From contig CP078014.1 in assembly GCA_020544565.1 (NCBI GenBank), positions 4,063,364 through 4,127,363 of the forward strand: a DNA stretch of 64,000 bases, given 5' to 3'. The notes under the pieces were generated by a model that had not been told where the DNA came from, did not search any database, and worked only from the letters and a program-made list of their open reading frames with translations. How positions within the stretch are numbered: position 1 is the stretch's first letter; each line of letters begins with the position of its first letter. Below are positions 36,358 to 45,546 of this stretch, one piece after another. This DNA is from Bradyrhizobiaceae bacterium (GTDB lineage Bacteria; Pseudomonadota; Alphaproteobacteria; Rhizobiales; Xanthobacteraceae). A program made the position numbers and the translations under genes.

Positions 36358-36645
36358 GTGACACCTCGCTGTTTTCATCGCCCGTTCTCCCGCCTGCTGC
36401 CGGCGGCCACGCTGATCGCATTGACCTGCGTGCTGGCAGGATGCGGCCGCAAGGCCGGGCTCGATCTTCCGCCCGGCGCGGCGGCGCAGAGCGCCCCGGC
36501 ATCGGCGCAGGACATGGGCGGCACGGGCACGGCCGCGCGTGACGACGTCTTCCAGCAGCCGGCCAGCAGCGGCGGCGGCCGCGGGGCGGTGGTCGCGCCG
36601 CGCGGGCCGAAAAAGCGCATTCCCCTCGACGTGCTTCTGGACTGA
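36358..36645 (+). CDS. LptM-like small lipoprotein upstream of lysA
   Basis: 95 aa from the GTG at 36358, after AGGGA; an ATG at 36328 in frame is possible but has no ribosome site. The lipobox is LTCVLAGCG, with lipidation at the Cys, followed by GRKAGLDLPPG, which is the conserved LptM/YifL-type motif. In E. coli LptM helps assemble the LptDE lipopolysaccharide translocon. The gene between argH and lysA is a conserved placement. The mature part is Ala/Gly/Pro rich. Confidence 0.82.
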   Translation: MTPRCFHRPFSRLLPAATLIALTCVLAGCGRKAGLDLPPGAAAQSAPASAQDMGGTGTAARDDVFQQPASSGGGRGAVVAPRGPKKRIPLDVLLD

Positions 36646-36652
36646 TCCGGCC

Positions 36653-37912
36653 ATGAATCATTTCCAGTATCGCGACGGCGTGCTGCATGCCGAGGGCGTC
36701 AGCCTGATCGATCTCGCGCAGGCGGTGGGCACGCCGTTCTATTGCTATTCCACCGCGACGCTGGAGCGGCACTATCGCGTGTTCGCCGATGCCTTCGCCG
36801 GCACGCCGCACCTCGTCTGCTACGCCATGAAGGCCAACTCCAACCAGTCGGTGCTGCGCACGCTGGCGAAGCTCGGGGCCGGCGCGGACGTCGTCTCCGG
36901 CGGCGAGCTGAAGCGCGCCCGCGCCGCCGGCATCCCCGCCGACAAGATCGTGTTCTCCGGCGTCGGCAAGACCGAAGCCGAACTGCGGCAGGCGCTGGCG
37001 GAAAACATTCTCTGCATCAACGTCGAATCCGAGCCGGAGCTGGACCTGCTGTCGCGGCTCGCGCGCGAGACCGGTTCCACGGCGCGCATCTCGGTGCGCA
37101 TCAATCCGGATGTCGACGCCCGGACCCATGCCAAGATCTCCACCGGCAAGTCCGAGAACAAGTTCGGTATTCCGCTGAGCCGCGCCCGCGAGGTCTATGC
37201 CCGCGCCGCGCAACTGCCCGGCATCAAGGTCAGTGGCGTCGATATGCACATCGGCAGCCAGATCACCGATCTCGGCCCGATGGAGGACGCGTTCAAGCTG
37301 ATCGTGGAATTCGTCGGCACCCTGCGCGTCGACGGACACACCATCGCGCACGTGGATTTCGGCGGCGGCCTCGGCATCCCCTACGAGCACGATCGTCCGG
37401 TTCCGCCGGAACCCGCGGCCTATGCGGCGGTGGTGAAGGGCGTCACGAAGGGGCTCGACGCCACGCTGCTGTTCGAGCCGGGGCGGATGATCGTCGGCAA
37501 TGCCGGAATCATCGTCGCCCGCGTGATCTATGTGAAACATGGCGACGCCAAGAACTTCGTCATCATCGACGCGGCGATGAACGATCTCATCCGCCCGACG
37601 TTGTACGAGGCGCATCACGATCTGCTGCCGGTGCGCGAGAGCGCCGCGCGCGACTATGTCGCCGACGTGGTCGGGCCGGTATGCGAGAGCGGAGATTATC
37701 TCGCCCTCGACCGCAGGATGGCGGAGCCGAAGCCGGGCGATCTGCTGGCGATCATGACCTCGGGCGCTTACGGCGCGGTGCAGGCGGGCACCTACAACAC
37801 CCGCCCGCTGGTGCCGGAGGTGCTGGTCAAGGACGACCGCTATGCGGTGGTGCGGCCGCGCGTCGATGCCGATGCGCTGATCGCGATGGATCGTATCGCG
37901 CCCTGGCTTTGA
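36653..37912 (+). CDS. lysA: Diaminopimelate decarboxylase
   Basis: 419 aa from the ATG at 36653, 7 bp after the lipoprotein stop. The PLP lysine is Lys60 in CYAMKANSN. HIGSQITDL, DFGGGLGIPY and the C-terminal CESGDYLALDR, with the catalytic Cys, confirm it. It makes L-lysine from meso-diaminopimelate. Confidence 0.97.
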   Translation: MNHFQYRDGVLHAEGVSLIDLAQAVGTPFYCYSTATLERHYRVFADAFAGTPHLVCYAMKANSNQSVLRTLAKLGAGADVVSGGELKRARAAGIPADKIVFSGVGKTEAELRQALAENILCINVESEPELDLLSRLARETGSTARISVRINPDVDARTHAKISTGKSENKFGIPLSRAREVYARAAQLPGIKVSGVDMHIGSQITDLGPMEDAFKLIVEFVGTLRVDGHTIAHVDFGGGLGIPYEHDRPVPPEPAAYAAVVKGVTKGLDATLLFEPGRMIVGNAGIIVARVIYVKHGDAKNFVIIDAAMNDLIRPTLYEAHHDLLPVRESAARDYVADVVGPVCESGDYLALDRRMAEPKPGDLLAIMTSGAYGAVQAGTYNTRPLVPEVLVKDDRYAVVRPRVDADALIAMDRIAPWL

Positions 37913-38014
37913 CTTTGGCTCTGACGTCGGCCTGATGGCGTATGTCTCCGCCGGGCCGTGCCTCATTGCCGCCGCTGTGCTAGGTTGCACTGGCCCCTCA
38001 ATCGGGAGACCCTG

Positions 38015-40567
38015 TTGGCCGGACCGACTCCAGAGCCCGTGAACCCGAAGCCGCCGACCGAAGAGGCGCGGCGGCTGGAGCTTGCGCAGGCGCTGCGCCG
38101 GGCGCGATGGGCGCTGGCCTGGGAGCGCGGCTGGCCGCATCTGGCGCGCCTGCTGACGGTGCTCGGCCTGTTCCTCGCGGCGTCGTGGGCCGGGCTGTGG
38201 GTGGCGTTTCCGTTCGCGGTGCGGATCGTCGCGTTCGCCGCCTTCGTCCTGCTCGGTCTCGCCGCGCTGGTTCCCGCATTCCGGTTTCGCTGGCCAAGCC
38301 ATGACGACGCGCTGCGGCGGCTTGATCGCGGAACCGGGATTCGCCATCGCCCCGCCACCGCGCTGACCGATACGCTGCATTCGCAGGATCCGCTGACGCA
38401 GGCGCTGTGGCAGGAGAGCCGTGCTCGCACGCTGGCGTCGCTCGGGCGCGTCCGCGCCGGCCTGCCGTCGCCGCGCCTGGTGCTGCACGATCCGTGGGCG
38501 CTGCGCGGCCTCGTCGCGGTGCTGATGGTCGCCACCTTCGTCGCCGCCGGCGACGATCGCCTCGCGCGCGTCATGGCCGCGTTCGACTGGAACGGCGCCT
38601 TCTCCGCCGCCAATGTCCGCGTCGATGCATGGGTCACGCCGCCGCCCTATACCAGCCGGCCGCCGGTCATCCTGTCCGCCGCCGCCGGCCGGGAGTCGTC
38701 GCCGACCGATGCCGGCCCGATGTCGGTGCCGGCCGGCAGCACGTTGACCGTGCGCGCCAGCGGCGGCCGGCTCGACGTCGCGGCCAGCGGCGGGGTGACG
38801 GAAGTGCCCGTGACCGAAAACGCTCCGCAGGGCACCAGCGAACGGCGCTTCGCCATCGCCGGCGATGGCACCGCCCACGTCCGCTCGCCTTCGGGCCAGC
38901 CGCAATGGACCTTCAAGGCTGTCGCCGACCGCGCCCCGTCCATCGCGCTCGCCAAGGATCCCGAGCGTCAGGCCAGGGGCGCGCTGCTGCTATCCTACAA
39001 GCTCGAGGACGATTACGGCGTCACCGAAGCCCGGGCCGAGTTCACCCCGCGCAAGGGCGACAATGCCGATGCGATGCCGCTCTACGATCCGCCGCAGATC
39101 ACGCTGGGACTGCCCAATGCGCGCACCCGCAACGGCGTCGGCCAGACCGTGAAAGACCTGAGCGAAAATCCCTACGCCGGCGCCGACGTGACGTTGACGC
39201 TGATCGCCAAGGACGAGGCCGGCAACGAGGGCCGCAGCGAGCCGTTCGCCATGCGCCTGCCGGAGCGGCTGTTCGTGAAGCCGCTGGCGCGGGCGTTGAT
39301 CGAGCAGCGCCGCAATCTCGCGCTGGACGCCAACCAGAAGCCGCTGGTGCTGATCGCGCTGGAGGCGCTGATGATCGCGCCGGAAATCTTCACGCCGGAG
39401 TTCGGCCACTATCTCGGCCTGCGCGACGTCGCAGCCCAACTCGGCCACGCCCGCACCCGCGAGGGGCTGCGCGAGAGCGTCGACAGCATGTGGGCGCTGG
39501 CCGTCGCCATCGAGGACGGTGACATCAGCGATGTCGAGAAGGCGCTGCGGGCGGCGCAGGAGGCGTTGAAACAGGCGCTGGAGCGCGGCGCCAGCGACGA
39601 GGAGATCAAGAAGCTCACCGATAATCTGCGCGCGGCGCTGGACAATTTCATGCGCCAGCTTGCCGAACAGTTGCGCAACAATCCGCAGCAGCTGGCGCGG
39701 CCGCTCGATCGCAACACCAAGGTGCTGCGCCAGCAGGACCTCAAGAACATGATCGACCGCATGGAGCGGCTGTCGCGCTCGGGCGACAAGGACGCTGCCC
39801 GCGCGCTGCTCGATCAGATGCAGCAGATGCTGGAGAACCTGCAGATGGCCCGGCCCGGCCAGCAGGGCGGCGACGGCATGGAGCAGGCGCTGAACGAGCT
39901 TGGCGACATGATCCGCAAGCAGCAGCAGTTGCGCGACCGGACCTACAAGCAGGGCCAGGACGCGCGGCGCGACCGCAACCGCGGCGAGCAGGGCGACCAG
40001 AGCGGCATGGATGGCCTGCAACAGGACCAGCAGGCGCTGCGCGAACGTCTCGGCAAGCTGCTCGACGACATGCGCAAGAATGGCATGATGCCGGGCCAGC
40101 GCGGCGAGAAAGGCCAGTCGGGCGAGGGGCAGGACGGCCAGCAGCAGGGCGGCGAAGGCCAGGGCGGCGATTCGCTCGGGGATGCCGATTCCGCCATGGG
40201 CGATGCCGGCAACCGGCTCGGCGAGGGCAACGCCGGCGGCGCGGTGGACGCGCAGGGCCGTGCGCTCGAAGCCTTACGCAAGGGCGCGCAGAATCTGGCG
40301 CAGTCGATGCAGCCCGGCGACAACGGCGAGGACGGTGGTCCGGGCAACCGCGTCGGCCGCCAGCAGAACAGCGGCAACACCACCGATCCGCTTGGGCGCC
40401 CGCTCAGCGGCCGCGAGTGGAGCGACGATCTCAGCGTCAAGATCCCCGGCGATATCGACGTGCAGCGGGTGCGGCGGATTCTGGAAGAACTGCGCCGCCG
40501 TCTGGCCGATCCGAGCCGGCCGCAGATCGAGCTCGATTACATCGAGCGGTTGCTCAAGGACTATTGA
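38015..40567 (+). CDS. TIGR02302 family (DUF4175) large membrane-anchored protein
   Basis: 850 aa from a TTG at 38015 placed 7 nt after GGGAGA. Two membrane helices at the N-terminus (about 35-80) and one near 160-180. A beta-rich middle part follows, then a long helical region from about 480 and a Gln/Gly/Asp-rich low-complexity stretch (roughly 620-780). A conserved DVQRVRRILEELRRRLADPSRPQ is at the end. This alphaproteobacterial family follows lysA in many genomes. Function is unknown; an envelope role is likely from topology. Confidence 0.85.
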   Translation: MAGPTPEPVNPKPPTEEARRLELAQALRRARWALAWERGWPHLARLLTVLGLFLAASWAGLWVAFPFAVRIVAFAAFVLLGLAALVPAFRFRWPSHDDALRRLDRGTGIRHRPATALTDTLHSQDPLTQALWQESRARTLASLGRVRAGLPSPRLVLHDPWALRGLVAVLMVATFVAAGDDRLARVMAAFDWNGAFSAANVRVDAWVTPPPYTSRPPVILSAAAGRESSPTDAGPMSVPAGSTLTVRASGGRLDVAASGGVTEVPVTENAPQGTSERRFAIAGDGTAHVRSPSGQPQWTFKAVADRAPSIALAKDPERQARGALLLSYKLEDDYGVTEARAEFTPRKGDNADAMPLYDPPQITLGLPNARTRNGVGQTVKDLSENPYAGADVTLTLIAKDEAGNEGRSEPFAMRLPERLFVKPLARALIEQRRNLALDANQKPLVLIALEALMIAPEIFTPEFGHYLGLRDVAAQLGHARTREGLRESVDSMWALAVAIEDGDISDVEKALRAAQEALKQALERGASDEEIKKLTDNLRAALDNFMRQLAEQLRNNPQQLARPLDRNTKVLRQQDLKNMIDRMERLSRSGDKDAARALLDQMQQMLENLQMARPGQQGGDGMEQALNELGDMIRKQQQLRDRTYKQGQDARRDRNRGEQGDQSGMDGLQQDQQALRERLGKLLDDMRKNGMMPGQRGEKGQSGEGQDGQQQGGEGQGGDSLGDADSAMGDAGNRLGEGNAGGAVDAQGRALEALRKGAQNLAQSMQPGDNGEDGGPGNRVGRQQNSGNTTDPLGRPLSGREWSDDLSVKIPGDIDVQRVRRILEELRRRLADPSRPQIELDYIERLLKDY

Positions 40568-40673
40568 GCGGCGGTCGCCTGTTCGGGAGCGAGCGTGGTG
40601 ACGCCGTGCTCATGGAACCCGTCCCGCCTTCCCAATCACCACATTGAATCAGCATGCTGGCGCGGCCTTGCTG

Positions 40674-40773
40674 GAGCATTTTCGAGCGAAGTGGAAACCG
40701 GTTCGCGTGAAGAAAATGCGTCCAAACAAAAACTTAGAGCCGGCGCTTTGATCCCATCAAAGCGCCGGCTCTA
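40674..40773. repeat. Repetitive extragenic palindromic element, Bradyrhizobium-type
   Basis: Two hairpins in about 100 bp. The first has arms GCATTTTC and GAAAATGC around an inner CGAA/TTCG. The second, 40735-40773, is a perfect 18-bp stem starting TAGAGCCGGCGCTTTGAT with a CCC loop. From memory, very similar sequences are scattered between genes in this family of bacteria. It may also end transcription from the upstream gene. Nothing else is seen in the 340-bp gap 40568-40907. Confidence 0.7.
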
Positions 40774-40907
40774 GGCGACCGCGCCGAATCGAACCGAAAC
40801 CGCTCAAGGACGTTGACGCTTGACTTCAAACGTGTGGCTGCTTCCCGAGGCGGGCTTGCCGGCGAGTGGACGTGGTCGGAGCCAGCGGCGCAGGCAAGGA
40901 GTTCATC

Positions 40908-41342
40908 ATGACCGAGGATCCCAAATTATCCCCGCTGATCCCGCATCTTTGCGTCAAGGGGGCAGCGGAGGCCATCGCGTTCTACAAGAAGGCATTCGGC
41001 GCCGTCGAGATGATGCGAGCGCCGGCCGAGGACGGCAATCGGCTATTGCACGGCCATGTCCGCATCAATGGCGCCGACGTGTTCGTGGCCGACTATTTCC
41101 CGGAATATTGCGAGCACGGCGACAACAAGACCAAGCCGCCGAGCGAACTCGGCGGTTCGACCTTCACCATCCATCTCGAAGTGCCGAACTGCGACGACGC
41201 CTACAAGCGCGCCATCGACGCCGGCGCAATTTCGATCCTCGCGCCGTGGGATGCGTTCTGGGGCGCGCGCTATGCCCAGGTGCGCGATCCGTTTGGCCAT
41301 GCCTGGAGCTTCGCGCATCCGCAGGCGCCCCCGGCCGGATAA
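40908..41342 (+). CDS. VOC-superfamily (glyoxalase/PhnB-like) protein
   Basis: 144 aa from MTEDPKLSPLIPHLCVKGAA, the usual opening; a longer frame starts at 40866. It has AEAIAFYKKAFGAVEMMRAP and ARYAQVRDPFGHAWSFA, as in the PhnB-like branch. Reaction unknown. It converges with the SDR gene, 7 bp apart. Confidence 0.88.
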   Translation: MTEDPKLSPLIPHLCVKGAAEAIAFYKKAFGAVEMMRAPAEDGNRLLHGHVRINGADVFVADYFPEYCEHGDNKTKPPSELGGSTFTIHLEVPNCDDAYKRAIDAGAISILAPWDAFWGARYAQVRDPFGHAWSFAHPQAPPAG

Positions 41343-41349
41343 TCTCCTC

Positions 41350-42138
41350 TCAGCCGTTGCGGCCTTCGCCGCGCAGCGTCGGCAGGCCGATGCCGGTGGC
41401 CTCGAAGCCGCCGTCCACGCACAGCATCTGTCCGGTGATGTAGGTGGCGCGGTCGCTGCACAGGAAGAAGATGGCTTCCGCCAGTTCCTCCTCGAGGCCG
41501 TAGCGGTTGAGCGGGATGGTGTCGTGATAGTCGGCACGGATCGCCGGCGTATGCACCGCCTTGGCCATGGCGGTATCGACCGGGCCCGGCGCGACCGCGT
41601 TGACGCGGATGCCGAGGGTGGCGAGTTCCACCGCGAACTGCTTGGTGAGGTGGGCGAGGCCGGCCTTGCTGGTGCCGTAGGCGGTGCGCAGCGTCGAGGC
41701 GCGCAACGCCGAGATCGATGTGATGTTGACGATCGCGCCGCCGCCATTGTCGCGCATCAGGGGCGCGGCCGCCAGCGTGCACAGAAACGGCCCGGTGAGG
41801 TTGACCGCCAGCACGCGGTCCCAGTCGGCTAACGTGGTTTCCAGCAGCGGCTTGAAAATGGCGATGCCGGCATTGTTGACCAGTGCGTCGAGCCGTCCGA
41901 AATGATCGCCGACCTGCTTGATCGCCGCCGCGACGGCGGTGGCGTCGGAGACGTCGCAATGGATTGCGAGGGTCATGTCCGGTGCGGCCAGCGCCTTGAA
42001 CGTCTGGTCGAGCAGTTCGCGCTCGATGTCGAGCAGCGCCACCTTCCAGCCTTCGGCAAGGAAGCGCCTGGCCGCGGCCAATCCGATGCCCCGCGCGGCG
42101 CCCGTCACCAGCGCCACCTTGTGCTGCCCCTTGGTCAT
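41350..42138 (-). CDS. Short-chain dehydrogenase/reductase (SDR)
   Basis: 262 aa. NAD(P) motif TGAARGIG at 12-19, NNAGIAIF, catalytic Ser in NITSIS, and the YxxxK motif Tyr-Gly-Thr-Ser-Lys. Classical SDR close ITGQMLCVDGG. An Asp (LLDIE) after the second strand suggests NAD over NADP. Substrate unknown. Confidence 0.92.
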   Translation of the reverse strand: MTKGQHKVALVTGAARGIGLAAARRFLAEGWKVALLDIERELLDQTFKALAAPDMTLAIHCDVSDATAVAAAIKQVGDHFGRLDALVNNAGIAIFKPLLETTLADWDRVLAVNLTGPFLCTLAAAPLMRDNGGGAIVNITSISALRASTLRTAYGTSKAGLAHLTKQFAVELATLGIRVNAVAPGPVDTAMAKAVHTPAIRADYHDTIPLNRYGLEEELAEAIFFLCSDRATYITGQMLCVDGGFEATGIGLPTLRGEGRNG

Positions 42139-42241
42139 GTCGTCCCCTGTGTCGTGGTCCTGCGATCGGCGGATGGTTTCATCATTTTTCGGGCGTCGTG
42201 ACCAGAGCCTGAGGGAATAACATTCGATTGGTCATCACCGG

Positions 42242-42324
42242 CGTCATTGCGAGGAGCAAAGCGACGAAGCAAGCCATCCCTGACTTTGCAGCTTATGGAT
42301 TGCTTCGCTTCGCTCGCAATGACG
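42242..42324. repeat. Extragenic palindromic repeat element
   Basis: An 83-bp imperfect palindrome: CGTCATTGCGAG at the left and CTCGCAATGACG at the right, with GCGACGAAGCAA and TTGCTTCGCTTCG inside. This is the common intergenic repeat of Bradyrhizobium/Rhodopseudomonas genomes as I remember it. It lies between the SDR gene and the receiver gene, both on the minus strand. Confidence 0.75.
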
Positions 42325-42398
42325 ATTCAACTTCAATCCATCTCGCTCTAGCTTATTGTCAGCGCCGGCCGCGTGGTGGCGTGCGAGGCAACGGCAGC

Positions 42399-42776
42399 TT
42401 AGGTCTTCTTGCCGGAACTGAGCGCGTCGGCCACTGCGGTGCGGATATCGGCCACGGCGAAGGGTTTGGTCACGATGTCGTGGACGATGGCGTCGAGGCC
42501 GGAGGCGCGCTCGCGCTGATCGGCAAAGCCGGTCATCAGCAGGATGGTGAGTTGCGGGAAGTCGCGCGCCACCGCCAGCGCCAGCGCGATCCCGTCCATC
42601 ACCGGCATCTTGATGTCGGTCAGCAGCAGATCGAACGCGCCGTTGTCGCGCGTCAGGATTTCCAGCGCTTCCGCGCCGTCCTCCGCCGTCACCACCTCGT
42701 GGCCGTCCATGGCGATGGCGCGCGCCACCAGAAGGCGCATCGATTCTTCGTCGTCGGCGATCAGCACGCGCGGCAT
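42399..42776 (-). CDS. Single-domain response regulator (CheY-like)
   Basis: 125 aa, receiver domain only. Acidic pocket IADDEE, phosphoacceptor Asp in LLLTDIKMP, Thr in LLMTGF, Lys in VTKPF. Its ATG directly abuts the TGA of the upstream zinc-ribbon gene, so they share a transcript. It has no output domain; DivK/CpdR-type signalling is possible but the sequence does not match CpdR well. Confidence 0.92.
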   Translation of the reverse strand: MPRVLIADDEESMRLLVARAIAMDGHEVVTAEDGAEALEILTRDNGAFDLLLTDIKMPVMDGIALALAVARDFPQLTILLMTGFADQRERASGLDAIVHDIVTKPFAVADIRTAVADALSSGKKT

Positions 42777-43652
42777 TCAGCTGCCTCCGGCTGCGATGTC
42801 CAGCTTGTGGAAGAACCTCACGGCGATTTCACGGCCCTCCGGCGGCGGCGAGGCGAGGCGGGTCTTGAACTGCACGTTCTCGCCGGGGTTGATGACCGAC
42901 TGTTCGAGCACCGCGTTCCAGGCGTAGATGTCGTTGCCCTTGGCGTCGCGCACGATGAAGCGCAGCCGCGGGATTTCCATCGATCTGCGGGCGACATCGA
43001 CGAGCGCGCCCTCGATCAGCAGCACCGGCTTGTTGTCCACCACTTCGGTGGAGACCTTGACGTCGTCGAAGCGCAGCCCGCGCAGGTTGACGTCGAAGCC
43101 CGTCATTTTGAAGAACGCGGCGGTTTGCGGCATCGCCCGCACCACGTCGGCGCGCCAGACGATCAGCGCGAACGCCAGAGTCCCGAGCGCCATGCAGACC
43201 GTCGGCAGGTTGAAGGCGGCAGGCAGCGCGCGCCGCCAGCCCGACGGATTGAGCGTTCTTGCGCCGAGCCGGCGGGGCAGGGCGCGCCCCGCGGCGAAGC
43301 CCCGCCGCAGGGTTCCGGGCGTCTCTGCTTCGTCGTGCGCAGTGGTTTCGCTCTGCTCGTGATCGGAGGATGCCGTGAAGGCCGCGCCGTCTGACGAGAT
43401 CGACGGGCTTTCGATATGCGGCGCGTCGTCGTCCCGCCACGTGTCGGACGCGGCGCCGTAGCTGTCCGAGCCCGTTCCGGGGCCGGCCTCCCCGGCGTCG
43501 TATCCGGGGCTGGTGGCGGCCGTGGCCATGTCCTGCGGCACCGCCAGCCAGATCTCGTGGCAGCGCACGCAGCGGACCCGGCGGCCCGCGGCGCTGAAGT
43601 TGACCGGATCGACGGCGTAGGATGTCGTACAATGGGGGCAAACAATGTGCAT
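42777..43652 (-). CDS. Zinc-ribbon (MJ0042-type) protein with C-terminal DUF3426 domain
   Basis: 291 aa. N-terminal zinc ribbon CPHCTTSY and CVRCHEIW, the MJ0042 pattern. A long acidic/Ser-rich linker, one membrane helix near 170-190, and a C-terminal periplasmic beta domain with LRGLRFDDVKVSTEVVDNK and EGALVDVARRSMEIPRL. It is divergent from ftsE and in an operon with the receiver gene. Such membrane zinc-ribbon proteins are common beside ftsEX in this order. Confidence 0.85.
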   Translation of the reverse strand: MHIVCPHCTTSYAVDPVNFSAAGRRVRCVRCHEIWLAVPQDMATAATSPGYDAGEAGPGTGSDSYGAASDTWRDDDAPHIESPSISSDGAAFTASSDHEQSETTAHDEAETPGTLRRGFAAGRALPRRLGARTLNPSGWRRALPAAFNLPTVCMALGTLAFALIVWRADVVRAMPQTAAFFKMTGFDVNLRGLRFDDVKVSTEVVDNKPVLLIEGALVDVARRSMEIPRLRFIVRDAKGNDIYAWNAVLEQSVINPGENVQFKTRLASPPPEGREIAVRFFHKLDIAAGGS

Positions 43653-43820
43653 GACGAATCGCCGGAGTGAATGCGCCCCGAGGCTAGCCGGTGTCCGTTA
43701 ACGAATCGGAAACCATAACGGCCTCACAACGGTTTCATGGCATCCGGCCGCCTGCCGCCCGCCGCGGCGCGGGCAGGAACCGGCCGGTGCCGTCATCGGT
43801 CCCGTCGAACGGAGCTGAGC

Positions 43821-44480
43821 TTGGTCCGGTTCGAAAATGTCGGTTTGCGCTACGGGCTCGGCCCCGAGGTCCTGCGCGACCTGACCTTCCAGATTCCCGC
43901 CCGCTCGTTCCAGTTCCTGACCGGACCGTCGGGTGCGGGAAAGACGTCGCTGCTGCGGATGCTGTTCCTGTCGCTGCGGCCAACGCGCGGGCTCGTCAAT
44001 CTGTTCGGCCAGGATGTCTCGCTGCTGGACAAGGATGCGCGGGCGGCGCTGCGGTCCCGCATCGGCATCGTGCTGCAGGATTTTCGCCTGCTCGACCACA
44101 TGACCACCTATGAGAACGTGGCGCTGCCGTTCCGCGTCATGGGGCGCGCCGAGTCGAGCTATCGCAAGGAAGTGATCGACCTGCTCAACTGGGTCGGGCT
44201 CGGCAAGCGGATGGATGCGCTACCGCCGATTCTGTCGGGCGGCGAGAAGCAGCGCGCCGCCATCGCGCGGGCGGTGATCGCGCGGCCGCAACTGCTGCTC
44301 GCGGACGAGCCGACCGGCAACGTCGATCCGACGCTGGCGCGGCGTCTGCTCAGCCTGTTCATCCAGTTGAACAAGTCAGGCACGGCGGTGGTCATCGCCA
44401 CCCACGATATCGCGCTGATGGATCAATACGAGGCGCGGCGCATGGTGCTGCATGAATCGCGGCTGCATATCTATGATTGA
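43821..44480 (+). CDS. ftsE: Cell division ATP-binding protein FtsE
   Basis: 219 aa from a TTG at 43821, preceded by GGAG; upstream in-frame sequence does not fit. Walker A GPSGAGKT at 35-42, signature LSGGEKQRAAIARA, Walker B LLLADEPTGNVDP. With FtsX it forms the divisome ABC complex that activates peptidoglycan hydrolases through partner proteins. Confidence 0.95.
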   Translation: MVRFENVGLRYGLGPEVLRDLTFQIPARSFQFLTGPSGAGKTSLLRMLFLSLRPTRGLVNLFGQDVSLLDKDARAALRSRIGIVLQDFRLLDHMTTYENVALPFRVMGRAESSYRKEVIDLLNWVGLGKRMDALPPILSGGEKQRAAIARAVIARPQLLLADEPTGNVDPTLARRLLSLFIQLNKSGTAVVIATHDIALMDQYEARRMVLHESRLHIYD

Positions 44481-44504
44481 GGCGGACGTTTCGGGCGCAA
44501 CGTC

Positions 44505-45446
44505 ATGAGGGATCTGGGCAACGACACCGCGCCGGTGGCGGCGACCGCGCGCAACACCTCGCCGATCGTGCCGCGCGGCACCATCGCCGGCAGCGCGCTG
44601 GTGGCGGTGGTGGCGATCATGACGTTTCTGGCGTCGATCACCACCGGCGCGGTGCTGCTGGTGCGCGCCTCGGCGGCGCAATGGCAGTCCGATGTCGCGA
44701 GCGAGCTGACGATCCAGTTGCGCCCGACGCCGGGGCGCGACATCGAGCGCGACACCCGCGCCGTGGTGGAGGCGGTGCGGGCGCAGCCGGGCATTCTCGA
44801 GGTGCGGCCGTTCAGCAAGGACGAATCCGCCAAGCTGCTCGAACCGTGGCTGGGGACCGGGCTGTCGCTCGACGATCTGCCGGTGCCGCGCGTGGTGGTA
44901 GCGCGGATCGCGCCGGGCGCCGTGCCCGACATGACGGCGCTGCGCGCCATCGTCACCCAGGCCGCGCCCTTCGCCAGCGTCGATGACCATCGCGCCTGGA
45001 TCGAGCGGATGCGCTCGATGACCGGCGCCATCGTGCTGGCGGGAATGGGGGTGCTGCTGCTGGTGATCGTCGCCACCGTGATTTCGGTGTCGTTCGCGAC
45101 ACGCGGGGCGATGGCGGCCAACCGGCCGATCATCGAAGTGCTGCATTTCGTCGGCGCGCAGGATCGCTTCATCGCCAACCGGTTCCTGCGCCACTTCCTG
45201 CGCCTCGGCCTGGAAGGCGGATTGATCGGCGGGCTTGCCGCTATGCTGGTTTTCGGCTTTTCGGAATCGATTGCAAACTGGTTCTCCGGCACGCCGGTCG
45301 GTGACCAGTTTGCCGCCCTGCTCGGCACGTTCGCGTTGCCGGCCTCGGGCTACCTCCTGCTGGCGGCGCAAGCCCTGCTGATCGCCGCGGTGACGGCGTG
45401 GGCGTCACGGCGCACGCTATTCGCGACGCTCCGGGAAATTGATTGA
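44505..45446 (+). CDS. ftsX: Cell division permease FtsX
   Basis: 313 aa. Four membrane helices (about 25-47, 175-200, 230-250, 275-298) and a large periplasmic domain between the first two. PFSKDESAKLLEPWLGTGL and VLHFVGAQDRFIANRFLRHFL are typical of the family. It starts 24 bp after the ftsE stop. Confidence 0.94.
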   Translation: MRDLGNDTAPVAATARNTSPIVPRGTIAGSALVAVVAIMTFLASITTGAVLLVRASAAQWQSDVASELTIQLRPTPGRDIERDTRAVVEAVRAQPGILEVRPFSKDESAKLLEPWLGTGLSLDDLPVPRVVVARIAPGAVPDMTALRAIVTQAAPFASVDDHRAWIERMRSMTGAIVLAGMGVLLLVIVATVISVSFATRGAMAANRPIIEVLHFVGAQDRFIANRFLRHFLRLGLEGGLIGGLAAMLVFGFSESIANWFSGTPVGDQFAALLGTFALPASGYLLLAAQALLIAAVTAWASRRTLFATLREID

Positions 45447-45546
45447 AAGCAAGGTGCGGAGCGCGTCGGATATGGCATTTTTTTGATGTCACAGCCGCGC
45501 CGGATTTTGAGATAGACTCCGCACCGGAGAACAGCATCCCACAGTC

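Noticed and set aside
36038..38905. 955-codon open frame on the minus strand opposite argH, the lipoprotein gene, lysA and the TIGR02302 gene
   Set aside because: It is a GC-rich antisense shadow: Arg/Gly/Ala/His rich with no domain, opposite four well-supported genes.
42399..42776. Identification of the receiver protein as CpdR
   Set aside because: The sequence around the phosphorylation site is similar, but the C-terminal half does not match CpdR as I know it, so no symbol was given.
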